In this document: in pieces, positions 1-9,700 of the stretch | Layout: every line of letters starts with the position of its first letter | Position numbering within the stretch: the first letter of the stretch is position 1 | Source of the DNA: Cyanobium sp. PLM2.Bin73 | GTDB lineage: Bacteria; Cyanobacteriota; Cyanobacteriia; PCC-6307; Cyanobiaceae | Assembly (NCBI GenBank): GCA_007694915.1 | Contig: REEV01000074.1 | Location: 1 to 64,000 of the forward strand | DNA length: 64,000 bases | Direction of reading: 5' to 3' | Notes under the pieces: model-generated | What the model saw: the letters and a program-made list of their open reading frames with translations, nothing else | Database searches by the model: none | Told to the model about the DNA's origin: nothing | Translations under genes and position numbers: made by a program

Positions 1-84
1 TCGCCAAACAGAACGACCGCGACTCGGCTGCCCGCCCTCTCATTGACATCCCCACCGCTCAAGTTCACCAGCCCGCAGAATCAT

Positions 85-1419
85 TCAATAGAGATACAAG
101 CCTAGATGGTGGCGGGCCTGGTGCATCTTGATGTTGGACAGCCCAGTTGGGATTGTAATCGACGTCTCTGGAAGAAGAGGGATGTGCCGAATGTCAAGCT
201 TCTGCACCCTCTGTCCACGATCTTCGAGCATCACCCTGATGCACATTCTGTACTTGGGGTCCACAAAACTATAGCTATTTGCCTTTCGCGACCTCTTAAT
301 CAAGGAGTTTTCTCTATCAGCTAGTTCGCTTAGGATTCCACTAATATTCAGAGTCTTGCCTGCGGTAGAAGCCGGGAACTCGCGGCGAACAATTGCTTCA
401 ATATCTGAGTAGTTAAAGCTGTCTTTGTGTACTTGCCCTAGCGCGAATAGCACTTGGTTACGCCTACCGGCAACAGTGCTACGGTCATTCATCATCTCTT
501 CTACGGCTGAGTAGGAAGACGACAGGGATGCCTGAAGCCACATTGCCGCAGCAGACTTCAACATGGGCTCAGTAATCACATCGTGATTATCCTCAGCTAT
601 ATAGGCCAATTCAAGACAGAACTCATGGAGCATCTGTGGGACTCCACTAGTTATGAAAAATGCAAACCGGCAGAGATCTTTGGCCATTTCATCATCAAGC
701 CTGCATCCGAGCTCCTTGATAAATCCAGTGTGAATAAAATGAGCCAATTGGGCTGGCGTAAGGGATCCCACTTCTGGAATCTCGTATAGCCTGTTAGTAA
801 CTATAAGCCTGTTCTCGGTTCGAGAGAAATACTCGCGAACTCCTTCAGGCACACCTACGATTAATAGCTTAACTTCGTACTCTGCATATCGAGGGTCATC
901 CAGTAACAATACAATGTCACCAAGCTCTGACATCAGTTTCTTATTTCTGAAGATGGACTCTAAATTGTCGAGCACTAGGCAGCATTTACGCTTTCCTGCC
1001 TGCTGTCTCAAAGATTTGAATGCTCGTTCAAGTCCATCAATCTGCGGAGTCTCGAATTCTCCTTCATGGGTAAGTGCGCCTCTTGCTACCCCAGCATTGA
1101 TCTCTGCCTCTTTGGTCTCCTTGTAGCCAGTCTTGATCGCTCCAGAAAACTCTGCTACAGAGTTCTCAATCTCATTCACTATGCCGCCAAGCCTTGAAGC
1201 ATTACCAAGATTTGCGACTGTCAATACAATTCCGTCATTCTCAAGAATCCTCTTGTATAGCCAAGTCTTCCCACATCCACTCTCACCATGAACGAGTATG
1301 TGTTGAGACCCGTCAATAGCACGTCTAAGACTTCGTTCAAGATTCGGCCTCTCAATATACATTTCAGGATTAACCGTTGGATTGCGAGGCGTGAATACTT
1401 CGTTTGGCTTCTTATTCAT
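85..1419 (-). CDS. P-loop ATPase of the AAA/STAND kind, function unknown
   Basis: A 444-residue protein with a clear Walker A motif GESGCGKT at residues 45-52 and a hydrophobic Walker B strand CCLVLDNLES at about 146-155. A later stretch (LLIVGVPEGV) looks like a sensor strand, and the C-terminal third looks helical, as in winged-helix tails of Cdc6- or TniB-like ATPases. I cannot assign a specific family. The gene is noticeably AT-richer than the genes from 20 kb onward, which suggests transfer. It has the same orientation as the NRPS operon but is separated from it by about 530 bases without a gene, so it is probably a separate unit. It could belong to a defence, transposition or regulatory system whose partners lie to the left of the window. 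Confidence 0.6.
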   Translation of the reverse strand: MNKKPNEVFTPRNPTVNPEMYIERPNLERSLRRAIDGSQHILVHGESGCGKTWLYKRILENDGIVLTVANLGNASRLGGIVNEIENSVAEFSGAIKTGYKETKEAEINAGVARGALTHEGEFETPQIDGLERAFKSLRQQAGKRKCCLVLDNLESIFRNKKLMSELGDIVLLLDDPRYAEYEVKLLIVGVPEGVREYFSRTENRLIVTNRLYEIPEVGSLTPAQLAHFIHTGFIKELGCRLDDEMAKDLCRFAFFITSGVPQMLHEFCLELAYIAEDNHDVITEPMLKSAAAMWLQASLSSSYSAVEEMMNDRSTVAGRRNQVLFALGQVHKDSFNYSDIEAIVRREFPASTAGKTLNISGILSELADRENSLIKRSRKANSYSFVDPKYRMCIRVMLEDRGQRVQKLDIRHIPLLPETSITIPTGLSNIKMHQARHHLGLYLY

Positions 1420-1949
1420 TATTGCTTTTTTCTGAAGCGTGGAACATTTGGCGATCTTTAAAGTCTAGCCCTGGCATCCGGGTCTGTCCAACGCTGCCCC
1501 TGAGTGGCAGGCAAGGATCATGGGGTGGATATGCCAATAACCGATGGTGGACTGTCCGCTCGAGGGGCATGTTCGAAGGCATCGCATACACACTCCCAAC
1601 TTATGCGGTACTTGCCTAGTCTGTAATGTCAACCATCAGCCAGAGAGTCACTCGTTCTCAATGGTGCTTGATACGAGTTGTTCTTCTATTTCAAGCAGGC
1701 ATCCCGAGCCACTTGTGAAAGCTGGTTAATAGATCTCCGAACAGCTTCATAATCCATAGTCTATGCTTGGCTGGAGGTCTTTAGTCCTTGGTCCGCCGCT
1801 GACTTCATAGCAGTGAAGTAAGCATGCTTCTGGAGGCCCTAATCTATTATTGACGTCAAGATCATATCAGTGACCACGAAGACGAACTAAGATTGTCTAC
1901 GCTACCCTGCTTTCCACGCAAAGCTTTCGATTCTGCTTGCAGGAAGAGA
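1420..1949. other. Intergenic region with no supported gene
   Basis: About 530 bases of lower-GC sequence between the ATPase gene and the end of the NRPS operon. Only short frames without recognisable motifs occur. One short perfect inverted repeat (ACTTCA, six bases, TGAAGT) lies near 1802-1819, but no T-run follows it, so I do not call it a terminator. The promoter of the ATPase should lie at the left end of this stretch, but I saw no convincing boxes. Confidence 0.4.
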
Positions 1950-2633
1950 CTACATCATTGCTGCATAGCCTAGATAGCTTTCGGGCAGCTTAAGCTCCCA
2001 TAGCTGGCAAGGCTTGTCGGCTTCAAAATAGATCGATGGAGCAGAGAAACCGAGACCGACTGCCTTGGTAGCTGCTTCATATTGACACCACTGTTTCAGA
2101 AATTCATCTGATTGCTTCGGAACAGGGTGATTTTCAATTTGGCTGATTACGATCTCTGGCCAGAGGATAGATGCCATTGATCTCCAATCATTGTGATACT
2201 GCAATCGCTCAACATCAATTCCAACTGGCCTAAAAGGATGTATCGCTAAGGTAATATAGTCCCCTGAATGGCTGATATTAAAAAATGGCCCATATGGGGA
2301 AAATGGCTTTCCATGGGGGCCAATGTTGACAACTACTGAACAGGGGTGCTGGGAGAGCCAGCTGCCAAGAATTGATCTCAACATGATGCGACCAATGCCA
2401 AATCTCTCCTGATCAGCAAGATGATAAAATGATGCCAAACGAATCCTTTCTTCTTGGGTCAGGAATTGCGAAAGCTGCTGATCTGTAAGATTATCTACAA
2501 ATTCGCGTCGGTCTCCAACCAGTATCAGAGGCGGCTGATCAGCATTTAATCCACGCAAGCTGGCAACCAAGCCATTTGCATCAGCAAGAAAGATTGGTTT
2601 GACATGAAAACCACAAAGACTGCTTGTCATCAA
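1950..2633 (-). CDS. Sfp-type 4'-phosphopantetheinyl transferase
   Basis: This enzyme transfers the phosphopantetheine arm of CoA to the conserved serine of carrier proteins, here most likely the three PCP domains encoded upstream. The 227-residue length fits the Sfp/HetI/Gsp family. Visible motifs are FNISHSGD at 118-125, the metal-binding GIDVERL at 138-144 and the WxxxEAxxK helix (W182, E186, K190). In the last motif the usual Lys before Glu is Tyr. The frame opens with TTG at 2633, which overlaps the stop of the methyltransferase gene; an in-frame ATG follows directly at 2630. It is the last gene of the NRPS operon. The gene is AT-richer than the NRPS genes ahead of it. It might also serve other carrier proteins of the cell. 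Confidence 0.9.
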   Translation of the reverse strand: MMTSSLCGFHVKPIFLADANGLVASLRGLNADQPPLILVGDRREFVDNLTDQQLSQFLTQEERIRLASFYHLADQERFGIGRIMLRSILGSWLSQHPCSVVVNIGPHGKPFSPYGPFFNISHSGDYITLAIHPFRPVGIDVERLQYHNDWRSMASILWPEIVISQIENHPVPKQSDEFLKQWCQYEAATKAVGLGFSAPSIYFEADKPCQLWELKLPESYLGYAAMM

Positions 2634-3265
2634 TCCATGCTGCAGCGTTCAAAGCACTGAATGAACACACTGCCTTGATGGTTGGCCATGTAGTTGGTGC
2701 TGGCATAGGCCTCAAAGCGGCGCCGTTCGATCACAACCCTATCGAAATAGGGCTCGAATTGCCATCGAAGGCTGGGCTTAGATGTGAAGCATGGAATCAA
2801 CACACCTCCGACGCGCAGGCATCGCACCAGCTCGGGCACAAACCACTGCCACAACGACACATCATTGTTAACGGCATCTGGCAGAAAAGGATCAAAGAAT
2901 ATACCGTCCAGGCTTTCGGAATCTAGCTGGGGAACTACATCAAAAATATCGCCATGGATGATCTTCAAGCTTGAAGGCAAGGGCTGATGCCGTTCTTCAA
3001 ACAGCTCGATCACCTCCGCATACTTCTCCACGACCTGATGCTGGACTGTGGAAGGCTTGCGAGCGATATGCAGGGCGGAGAGCCCCAATCCCAGGCCGGC
3101 TTCGAGAAAATTGGTGCCATAGCCGCAAAGCAGGTCGGCAGAATCACGCATCAGTTCGGCTTCCCAAGCCTGCATGGCCTGACCCCCATCTACATACAGG
3201 GTTGTTTCGTCTGCGGTCTCGACAAGCTGGATGTCCGCATGCTGGGGCTGGAGAGCTGGTGCCAT
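2630..3265 (-). CDS. Small class I SAM-dependent methyltransferase, GAMT/RMT2-like
   Basis: The 211-residue protein has the Rossmann fold of class I methyltransferases: a glycine-rich motif I (FLEAGLGLGL, residues 53-62), an acidic turn GDIFDV at 105-110 and DGIFFDPF at 120-127. The layout, with DGGQAMQAWE ahead of motif I and DGIFFDPF after it, reminds me of guanidinoacetate and arginine N-methyltransferases; that family link is by eye only. It lies 11 bases after the third NRPS gene and overlaps the phosphopantetheinyl transferase gene, so it probably tailors the peptide, for example by methylating a guanidino, amino or carboxyl group. It is separate from the methyltransferase domain inside the first NRPS. 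A spermidine-synthase-like fold is the main alternative. Confidence 0.7.
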   Translation of the reverse strand: MAPALQPQHADIQLVETADETTLYVDGGQAMQAWEAELMRDSADLLCGYGTNFLEAGLGLGLSALHIARKPSTVQHQVVEKYAEVIELFEERHQPLPSSLKIIHGDIFDVVPQLDSESLDGIFFDPFLPDAVNNDVSLWQWFVPELVRCLRVGGVLIPCFTSKPSLRWQFEPYFDRVVIERRRFEAYASTNYMANHQGSVFIQCFERCSMD

Positions 3266-3276
3266 GAAACGTTGTC

Positions 3277-6200
3277 CTATTGGGGTGGGAGAGAACCCGG
3301 CTTTGGCTGCGCCTGACGCGGGATCGTTGGGATAGGAGGTTGATCACAGCGTTGGGCCGCCGCGATCGCCTTAGCCAGTTCCGCCAGACAAGGGGTTTCA
3401 AATACTTGACGTAATGCTAACTCCACTCCCAGGCGCTGGCGAAGCCGGGAGATCATCTGTACCGCCAAGAGCGAATGGCCCCCCAAGGCAAAGAAGTTGT
3501 CATGGATATCAACCTTGGACACCATCAGCACCTCTCGCCAGATCTGCACCAGGGCCCTTTCCTCGGCATTGCGGGGCGGCTCAGGCATCCTGTTGGCGCT
3601 GGCTTGGCTGGGTTGTACGGCGGGCAGTTGGCGCCGATCCAGCTTGCCGCTGACCGTCTTCGGCAGGGAGCTCAATGGCACGATCTGGGCGGGCACCATG
3701 TAGCCGGGCAGACGTCGACGCAACAAGCCCATCAGCTCCTGCTGGAAATCCGGGGCGTCTGGCCCGGTCGCGACATAGGCCACCAGACGTGGGCCCAGGC
3801 CTTGGTCTTGTAGCACCACCACCGACTCCTTGACACCGGCTTGGGCATTGAGCAGCGTTTCGATCTCGGCCAACTCCACCCGATGGCCGCGGATCTTCAC
3901 CTGGTTATCCCTGCGGCCCACAAACTCCAGCAGTCCGTCCCTGCGGCGTCGAGCGAGATCGCCACTTCGATAGGCCCGGCGAGGTGGGCTTCCCCCTAGA
4001 GGCCGGAAGGGGCTGGCGCTCGATCGCTCTTGGCCCAAGTAACCCAGAGCCACGCTGCTGCCACGCATCTCCAGCTCTCCAACCCCCACACCGGTGATTT
4101 CGGCACCGGTGGGATCCAGCAGGGCAACCGACAGGCCCGGCACGGCTTGGCCTATCGGCAGGGCATGACCCAAAGGTTGGTTGCTGGCTTTGATTTGGTG
4201 TTGGACTGCCAGGCTGCATTCGCTTGGCCCCAGGCCGTTGACCAAGCGGCAGCCTTCTGGAAAGTGATCTTGAAACAACTGGTGGTCATGCCGCAGGGCC
4301 TGCTCACCCCCGAGAACAACCGTGTGAATCGTCTGCAGTGGCTCGGTCGCCAGCTGCTCCATGCGCAGGGCCAGGTGACGAAACAGGCTGGGGGTGGAGT
4401 GATAGATCGTGATGCGCTCGTCGGCCAACCACTTCGGCAGGTCATCGATGCGGCCTCCCCGCCCATCAAACAGACACAGGCAGGCGCCATTGAGCAGGGC
4501 GCCGTACAGATCCATCACCGCCGCATCCACACCCAACGACGCCAGCAGGGACAAACGATCATGGAACTGGATGCCAATCGTGAGGGCGTAGGCCTGGGCG
4601 TGACCCAGCACCTGGCGCTGGGCCTGCATCACACCCTTGGGATGCCCCGTGGAGCCAGAGGTGTAAAGCACGTAAGCCAGCGACTCCGGTGAGACCGCAC
4701 CAGCCTCAGGGGAAAAGGAATAAGGGAGCTGGTCGGGCAACTCCTCCCACACGATCAGCTGCCTGTCCACTGGCATCAAGGCCCTGGCGCGACTGGAAAG
4801 GGCGGCTGAGCACAGCAGCCGTTCAACCTTGGCCTCTTGGAGGATGAAGCGCAGACGTTCATCAGGATCCTCTCCATCGAGGGGGATGTAGGCCAAGCCA
4901 GCCTTGAGGGTGCCAAGCACGGCGGCCACTGCGCTGACCTCATGGTTGAACAACAGGGCGACGGGGGGCCTGGCCCCGTCCAGGCCGTGGGCCAGGCCGT
5001 TCATCGTGGCGGCAACCACGTCGCTGCGGCGCTCCAGTTCGGCGTAACTCCAGCTCTGTGCAGCGTCACAAACCGCTTCTCGTTCAGGGTGCAGGGCCAC
5101 CTGTCGCTGGAAACGCTCGGAGATGGTTCCCTGCTCCCACCCCGCTGCCTGCTTAGCAGAGGCCGTTGCGGTGACGCGAGTCCACCAAGCGGGCAGCGGT
5201 GGGTCTTCGGCCCTGAGGGGCAGGGCCGCCAGACGGGTATCGGCAGTTAGTGCCACGTGCTCCAGTACATCTCCGAGATGGTTGAGCAATCCGGTTGCGG
5301 TCGCGTGGCTGAAGCAATCACTGCGATAGACGAGGGCAAGGGGAATGGCGTTGCCAGCCTCCCCGCTATAGAGGGATAAATCGAAGGGTGCATGCACGTG
5401 CTCCTGGAAGGGGTGCTCGGCTAGGCGCTCATTCACATCGCTCAGGGCGTTGAAGAACGCCCGAAATAGGGGCGTCTGGCCTGGGTCCTGAGATGGTTGC
5501 ACCGCCCTCAGAACCTGCTCGAAAGGCAAGGCTTGATGATCCAAGGCCTGCAAGGTGGCCAGCCGGATTCGCGAGAGTATTTGCTCAAAGCTGGGATTGC
5601 CGCAAAGGTCGCAACGAATCACGACCGTATTGAGAAACAGGCCGATGACCCCTTCCAGCTCCGATCTGGTGCGCCCCGCCACCGGGACGCCGATGCCAAA
5701 ATCACCCTGGCCGCTATAGCGAGCCAGGACTGCGGCCCAGGCGGCCAAAACCAGCATGAACAGCGTGGCCTTGTGCTCCAGGGCGAGTCGACGCAAGGCC
5801 TTGGCCACCGGTGGGGGGAGGAGCAGGGCCTGCTGGCTGCCCTTACTGCTGGCAACGACTGGCCGGACTTGATCCACCGGCAGATCCAGATGGGGAAGAT
5901 CGGCCAGCTGGCGCTGCCAAAAGCCGGCCTGCTCACGGGCCTGATCGCTGGCCAGCCAGCGCTGCTGCCAGCGGATGTAATCGCTGTACTGCAACACGGG
6001 TGGGGGCAGAGATGGGCCCTTCCCCAGCAGGGCCTCGATGCTGGCCTCCAGTTCTGACAACAGCACCTGCAGCGACCAACCGTCAGCGATCAGGTGATGA
6101 ATGCTGAGCAGGAGCAACTGTTGTTCCTGCCCCAGCCACACCAAGGCAGCATTGAGCAGCGGAGCAGTGGAAAGGTCAAACCCCTTGGTGGCCTGCTCGG

Positions 6201-6705
6201 CGCAGGCGTTCACCAGCGCGAGCTGACGTTGGCTGGCGCTGTGCTGGCGCAGATCCACAATGGCGAGGGGTACCTGCAGCCTTGGTGCCACCACCTGCAC
6301 CAGGTCTCCTTCGCTGATGTCAGCGGGGGAGCTCATGTCCGCGCTGCCGTCAGCCCCGCTGGCCAGCCGAAAACTGGTGCGCAGACTTTCGTGGCGGCTG
6401 ACCATGGCATTGAGGGCCTGCTCAACCAGATGGGGCTCAACTGTTGGTGTCAGGCTCAGACGTACTGGGATGGTGTAGTCAGCGGAGGAGTCCGCCAGTT
6501 GTTGCAGCAGCCAGAGGCGCCGCTGGGCAAAGGATGTGGGTAGGGCCTGCTGCAGTGGAGTGTCGCGGTGCTCCAGCCTGTAGGCGTCGGCAGGGTCGGC
6601 ACCAGTCTCACCCCGCAGGCGACGTTCCAGCAGCTCCCGCTTGGCTGCGGACAGCGCCTGACGACGTTGGTTGAGCTGGCGATCCTCTGCCGATCCCATG
6701 CTCAA
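3277..6705 (-). CDS. Nonribosomal peptide synthetase, module 3 (C-A-PCP)
   Basis: This 1142-residue protein adds the third residue of the predicted peptide. A helical N-terminal stretch of about 50 residues comes first. A condensation domain follows with the LCL-like motif SFAQRRLWLL (from about residue 58) and the catalytic HHLIADGWS near 206. The adenylation domain has YTSGSTGHPKG near 680 and TVSGKLDRRQLP at its end. The carrier domain has DNFFALGGHSL with its serine near 1075. A4 and A5 are unusual (VDAAVMDLYG; GPSE instead of GPTE). Aligned by eye to GrsA, the specificity code reads DAMHVGGLA plus Lys, which I cannot match to a substrate. The chain ends after the PCP with no thioesterase or reductase. 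The start is TTG at 6705, overlapping the previous stop; ATG at 6699 is an alternative. Confidence 0.93.
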   Translation of the reverse strand: MSMGSAEDRQLNQRRQALSAAKRELLERRLRGETGADPADAYRLEHRDTPLQQALPTSFAQRRLWLLQQLADSSADYTIPVRLSLTPTVEPHLVEQALNAMVSRHESLRTSFRLASGADGSADMSSPADISEGDLVQVVAPRLQVPLAIVDLRQHSASQRQLALVNACAEQATKGFDLSTAPLLNAALVWLGQEQQLLLLSIHHLIADGWSLQVLLSELEASIEALLGKGPSLPPPVLQYSDYIRWQQRWLASDQAREQAGFWQRQLADLPHLDLPVDQVRPVVASSKGSQQALLLPPPVAKALRRLALEHKATLFMLVLAAWAAVLARYSGQGDFGIGVPVAGRTRSELEGVIGLFLNTVVIRCDLCGNPSFEQILSRIRLATLQALDHQALPFEQVLRAVQPSQDPGQTPLFRAFFNALSDVNERLAEHPFQEHVHAPFDLSLYSGEAGNAIPLALVYRSDCFSHATATGLLNHLGDVLEHVALTADTRLAALPLRAEDPPLPAWWTRVTATASAKQAAGWEQGTISERFQRQVALHPEREAVCDAAQSWSYAELERRSDVVAATMNGLAHGLDGARPPVALLFNHEVSAVAAVLGTLKAGLAYIPLDGEDPDERLRFILQEAKVERLLCSAALSSRARALMPVDRQLIVWEELPDQLPYSFSPEAGAVSPESLAYVLYTSGSTGHPKGVMQAQRQVLGHAQAYALTIGIQFHDRLSLLASLGVDAAVMDLYGALLNGACLCLFDGRGGRIDDLPKWLADERITIYHSTPSLFRHLALRMEQLATEPLQTIHTVVLGGEQALRHDHQLFQDHFPEGCRLVNGLGPSECSLAVQHQIKASNQPLGHALPIGQAVPGLSVALLDPTGAEITGVGVGELEMRGSSVALGYLGQERSSASPFRPLGGSPPRRAYRSGDLARRRRDGLLEFVGRRDNQVKIRGHRVELAEIETLLNAQAGVKESVVVLQDQGLGPRLVAYVATGPDAPDFQQELMGLLRRRLPGYMVPAQIVPLSSLPKTVSGKLDRRQLPAVQPSQASANRMPEPPRNAEERALVQIWREVLMVSKVDIHDNFFALGGHSLLAVQMISRLRQRLGVELALRQVFETPCLAELAKAIAAAQRCDQPPIPTIPRQAQPKPGSLPPQ

Positions 6706-9700
6706 CTGGCGCCCTCAAAGGGCCCGTCTTCCAGGCTTTCCACTTGGGAGAGCACGAGATCTTCCACAATCGGCCCCAAGGAGGCGATGGTTGGGGCTTC
6801 GAAGGTGGCCTGGATCGGCAAGGAGACCTGGAAGGAATCGCGGATGCGGGAAACCAACTGGGCCACTTTCAGGGAATGACCGCCCAGCTCAAAGAAGTTG
6901 TCCCGCCTGCCCACTTGGCTGACGCCCAGCAGCTCGCCCCAGATCGTGGCCAGTCGCTGCTCCATTGGGGTTTGGGGTTGATCGGAAAGTGCTGAGGAGG
7001 CCTTGTTCGTTTGATGCTTGGGCAGGGCGCCCAGTTCCACTTTGCCGTTGGCGGTGAGTGGCAGGCGCTCCAACCAGACCAATTGGCTTGGCACCATGTA
7101 GCTGGGGAGTTGGGTCTGGAGATGGCGCATCAAGCGGGCGTCATCAGCCTGGTCCCCATCCCCCACCAGATAGGCCACCAGGCGCTCATTGCCGACGGAG
7201 TCGATGTCAACCAGCACCACCGCCTGGGCCACGCCGGCTTGGCGGGTCAAGGCCTGCTCCACCTCGCTGGGCTCGATGCGGAAGCCCCGCAGTTTCACCT
7301 GTTGATCCAACCTGCCCAGGAACTCGATGCTGCCGTCCGCTAGAAAGCGCCCCCGATCGCCGCTGCGATAGACACGCCCGGTGTGGAGACCGGTTGGTGT
7401 CGAGATTTGGTCAATGAAATGCCGGCTGTCCAGGTCGGCGCGGTTGAGATAACCCAAACTCACACCGTCCCCTCCCAGCACAATCTCCCCAGGGGCACCG
7501 ATCGGAAGCGGTTGCAGGTCAGCGTTGAGCACGTAGGCGGTGCTGTTGGCGATAGGCCTGCCGATGGGCAGGCGTTGGTCAGGAGCCACCCTGCTGATGA
7601 CCTGAACTGTGGCGAAGGTTGTGGTTTCGGTGGGGCCGTAGCAATGCAGAAGTTGCTTTGGGGCAGCGCTGCTGAGCACCTTGCTCACACAGCTTGGGTT
7701 GGAGGCTGAACCTCCGAAGAGCAGATAGCGCAGCGTGCCGAAGGCCGCAGGTTGTTCAGACGCCATCAGATTGAACAGGGCTGTGGTGAGGAACATCACC
7801 GTGAGACGCTGATGGGCGATGAACCGGGCCAGGGCGGCCGGATCCAGGCTGACTGGCTTGGGCACGACCACCAACGCGGCGCCATTCAGCAGGGCGCCCC
7901 AGATTTCAAAGGTGGCCGCATCGAAGGCAGGTGAGGAGATGAAGGCCAGGCGATCGTCGGCTTGTATCTGGATGTAATTGGTATGAAGCACCAGCCGTGC
8001 TACGGCCCGATGGGGAATCTTGACACCCTTCGGCCGGCCGGTAGATCCGGAGGTGTACATCACGTAGGCCAGGCTTTCTCCAGGGGATGCCTGCATCTGG
8101 GTTGCGGGCCTGCCGTTCGTAGCGATGCCATGTCCGCTGGACAGCGGAGGCACCTGCGAGGTGACATCCCAGCGCAGCAGGGTGGCTTCTGGCGGCAGGG
8201 CGCTGGCCTCGAAATGCTGGTCGGCAATCACCAGGGCAATCGCGGCGTCGCTGAGGATCTGGCCTTGGTGGGCAGCCGGTGCCTCTGGATCGAGGGGGAC
8301 GTAGGCCGCACCAACGTTGATGATGGCCAGGCAGCTCACCACCAGGGCGCTGGAGCGTGGTAGAGCAAGGCCCACCAGGCAGCCCGGCCCGGCGCCGTTG
8401 CTGCGCAGATGGGCGGCCAGTTGTTCAGCACGTTGGGCCAGTTGCTCGTAGGTGAGCCTGGTCTCCCCCTCAATGAGCGCGATTGCCGCCGGGCGAAGCA
8501 GTTGTTGCTGCTTGAACAGCTGCCATAGGGATTGATCCCGGGGATAGGGTTTGCTTGTGGCGTTCCAATCACCCCACTGCAGATGCAAGTCTTCCCTACT
8601 GGGTTCCAACAGGTCGCCCAGGCTGGCATCGGGGTGGACGGTGAATGCCTCAAGAATGGTGGCGAGCTGTGACAAGAGCCTGTCCAGCATTGCGATTTCA
8701 TATCGCGAGGGATCAGCCATCAGGCGCAAGGTCAGCCGTTCCCCTGGCAACACCATCAGGCTGAGGGGGTAGCTTGCGCGCGAGTGAGAAGCCGCGTGGC
8801 TGACTCGCCACTGACCCTGCATCGATGCCTCTCGCCTCCGCCTGGCACTGGAGTGGGAAGGAAAGTTCTCGAAGGCGATGACACTTTCGAACAAGGGTTG
8901 GTCGCTGCCCAGTTCACTCCAGCCCCGCAGTTGCAGCAACGGCGTGTAGGAGTACTGCTGCAATTCTGTCTGACGCCAGAGCAGGTCTTGTAACCAAGGC
9001 AGCAGGGCCATATCACGGTGAACCAGCACCCGCACGGGTAAGGTGTTAATGAACAAACCCACCGTGGCCATGACCCCGGACAGCTCGGGGGGACGGCCGG
9101 AGATCACACCACCAAAAAGTACATCATCTTGAGCGGAGTGCACTGACAACAGCAGCGCCCAGGCCCCCTGCACCAAGGTATTGAGGGTGAGGCGGTGCAG
9201 CTTCACCATGGCCTCTAGGGCGTCACTGGTCTCCCGTGAGAGCTCGTGAACCCTTGAGAGGCCATCAATCTGAGGCCCGGACTGGCCTGCCATGGCCCCC
9301 TGCCAGGGCAGGCTTGTGGGGCAGCGCAGACCCTTGAGTTCCTCTCGCCACAGCTGCTCTGCCGCCTTTAAATCCTGTCCCTGCAGCCAGGCGATGTAGT
9401 CGCGGTAGGGGACTACCGGGGGCAGCTGGGGATCAACCCCCATCGCATGAGCACCATAAAGATCAAACAGGTCGTTGAGTAACGTCTGAGTACTCCAGCC
9501 GTCGAGAAGCAGGTGGTGATGGCTGAAGCTAAAGCGGGTGCTTGTCTCGCTAAGCAGATAAAGGCCAACCCGCAGCAGGGGTGCGCGGGACAAGTCGAAA
9601 TCGCGGCGGTCGCTCCGCTCTAGTGCCAAGACCTGTTCCTGTTGGCTCAAGGGGTCTAACCCGCGCAGATCATGCACCTCAAAGGGAAGCTCAACATTGG

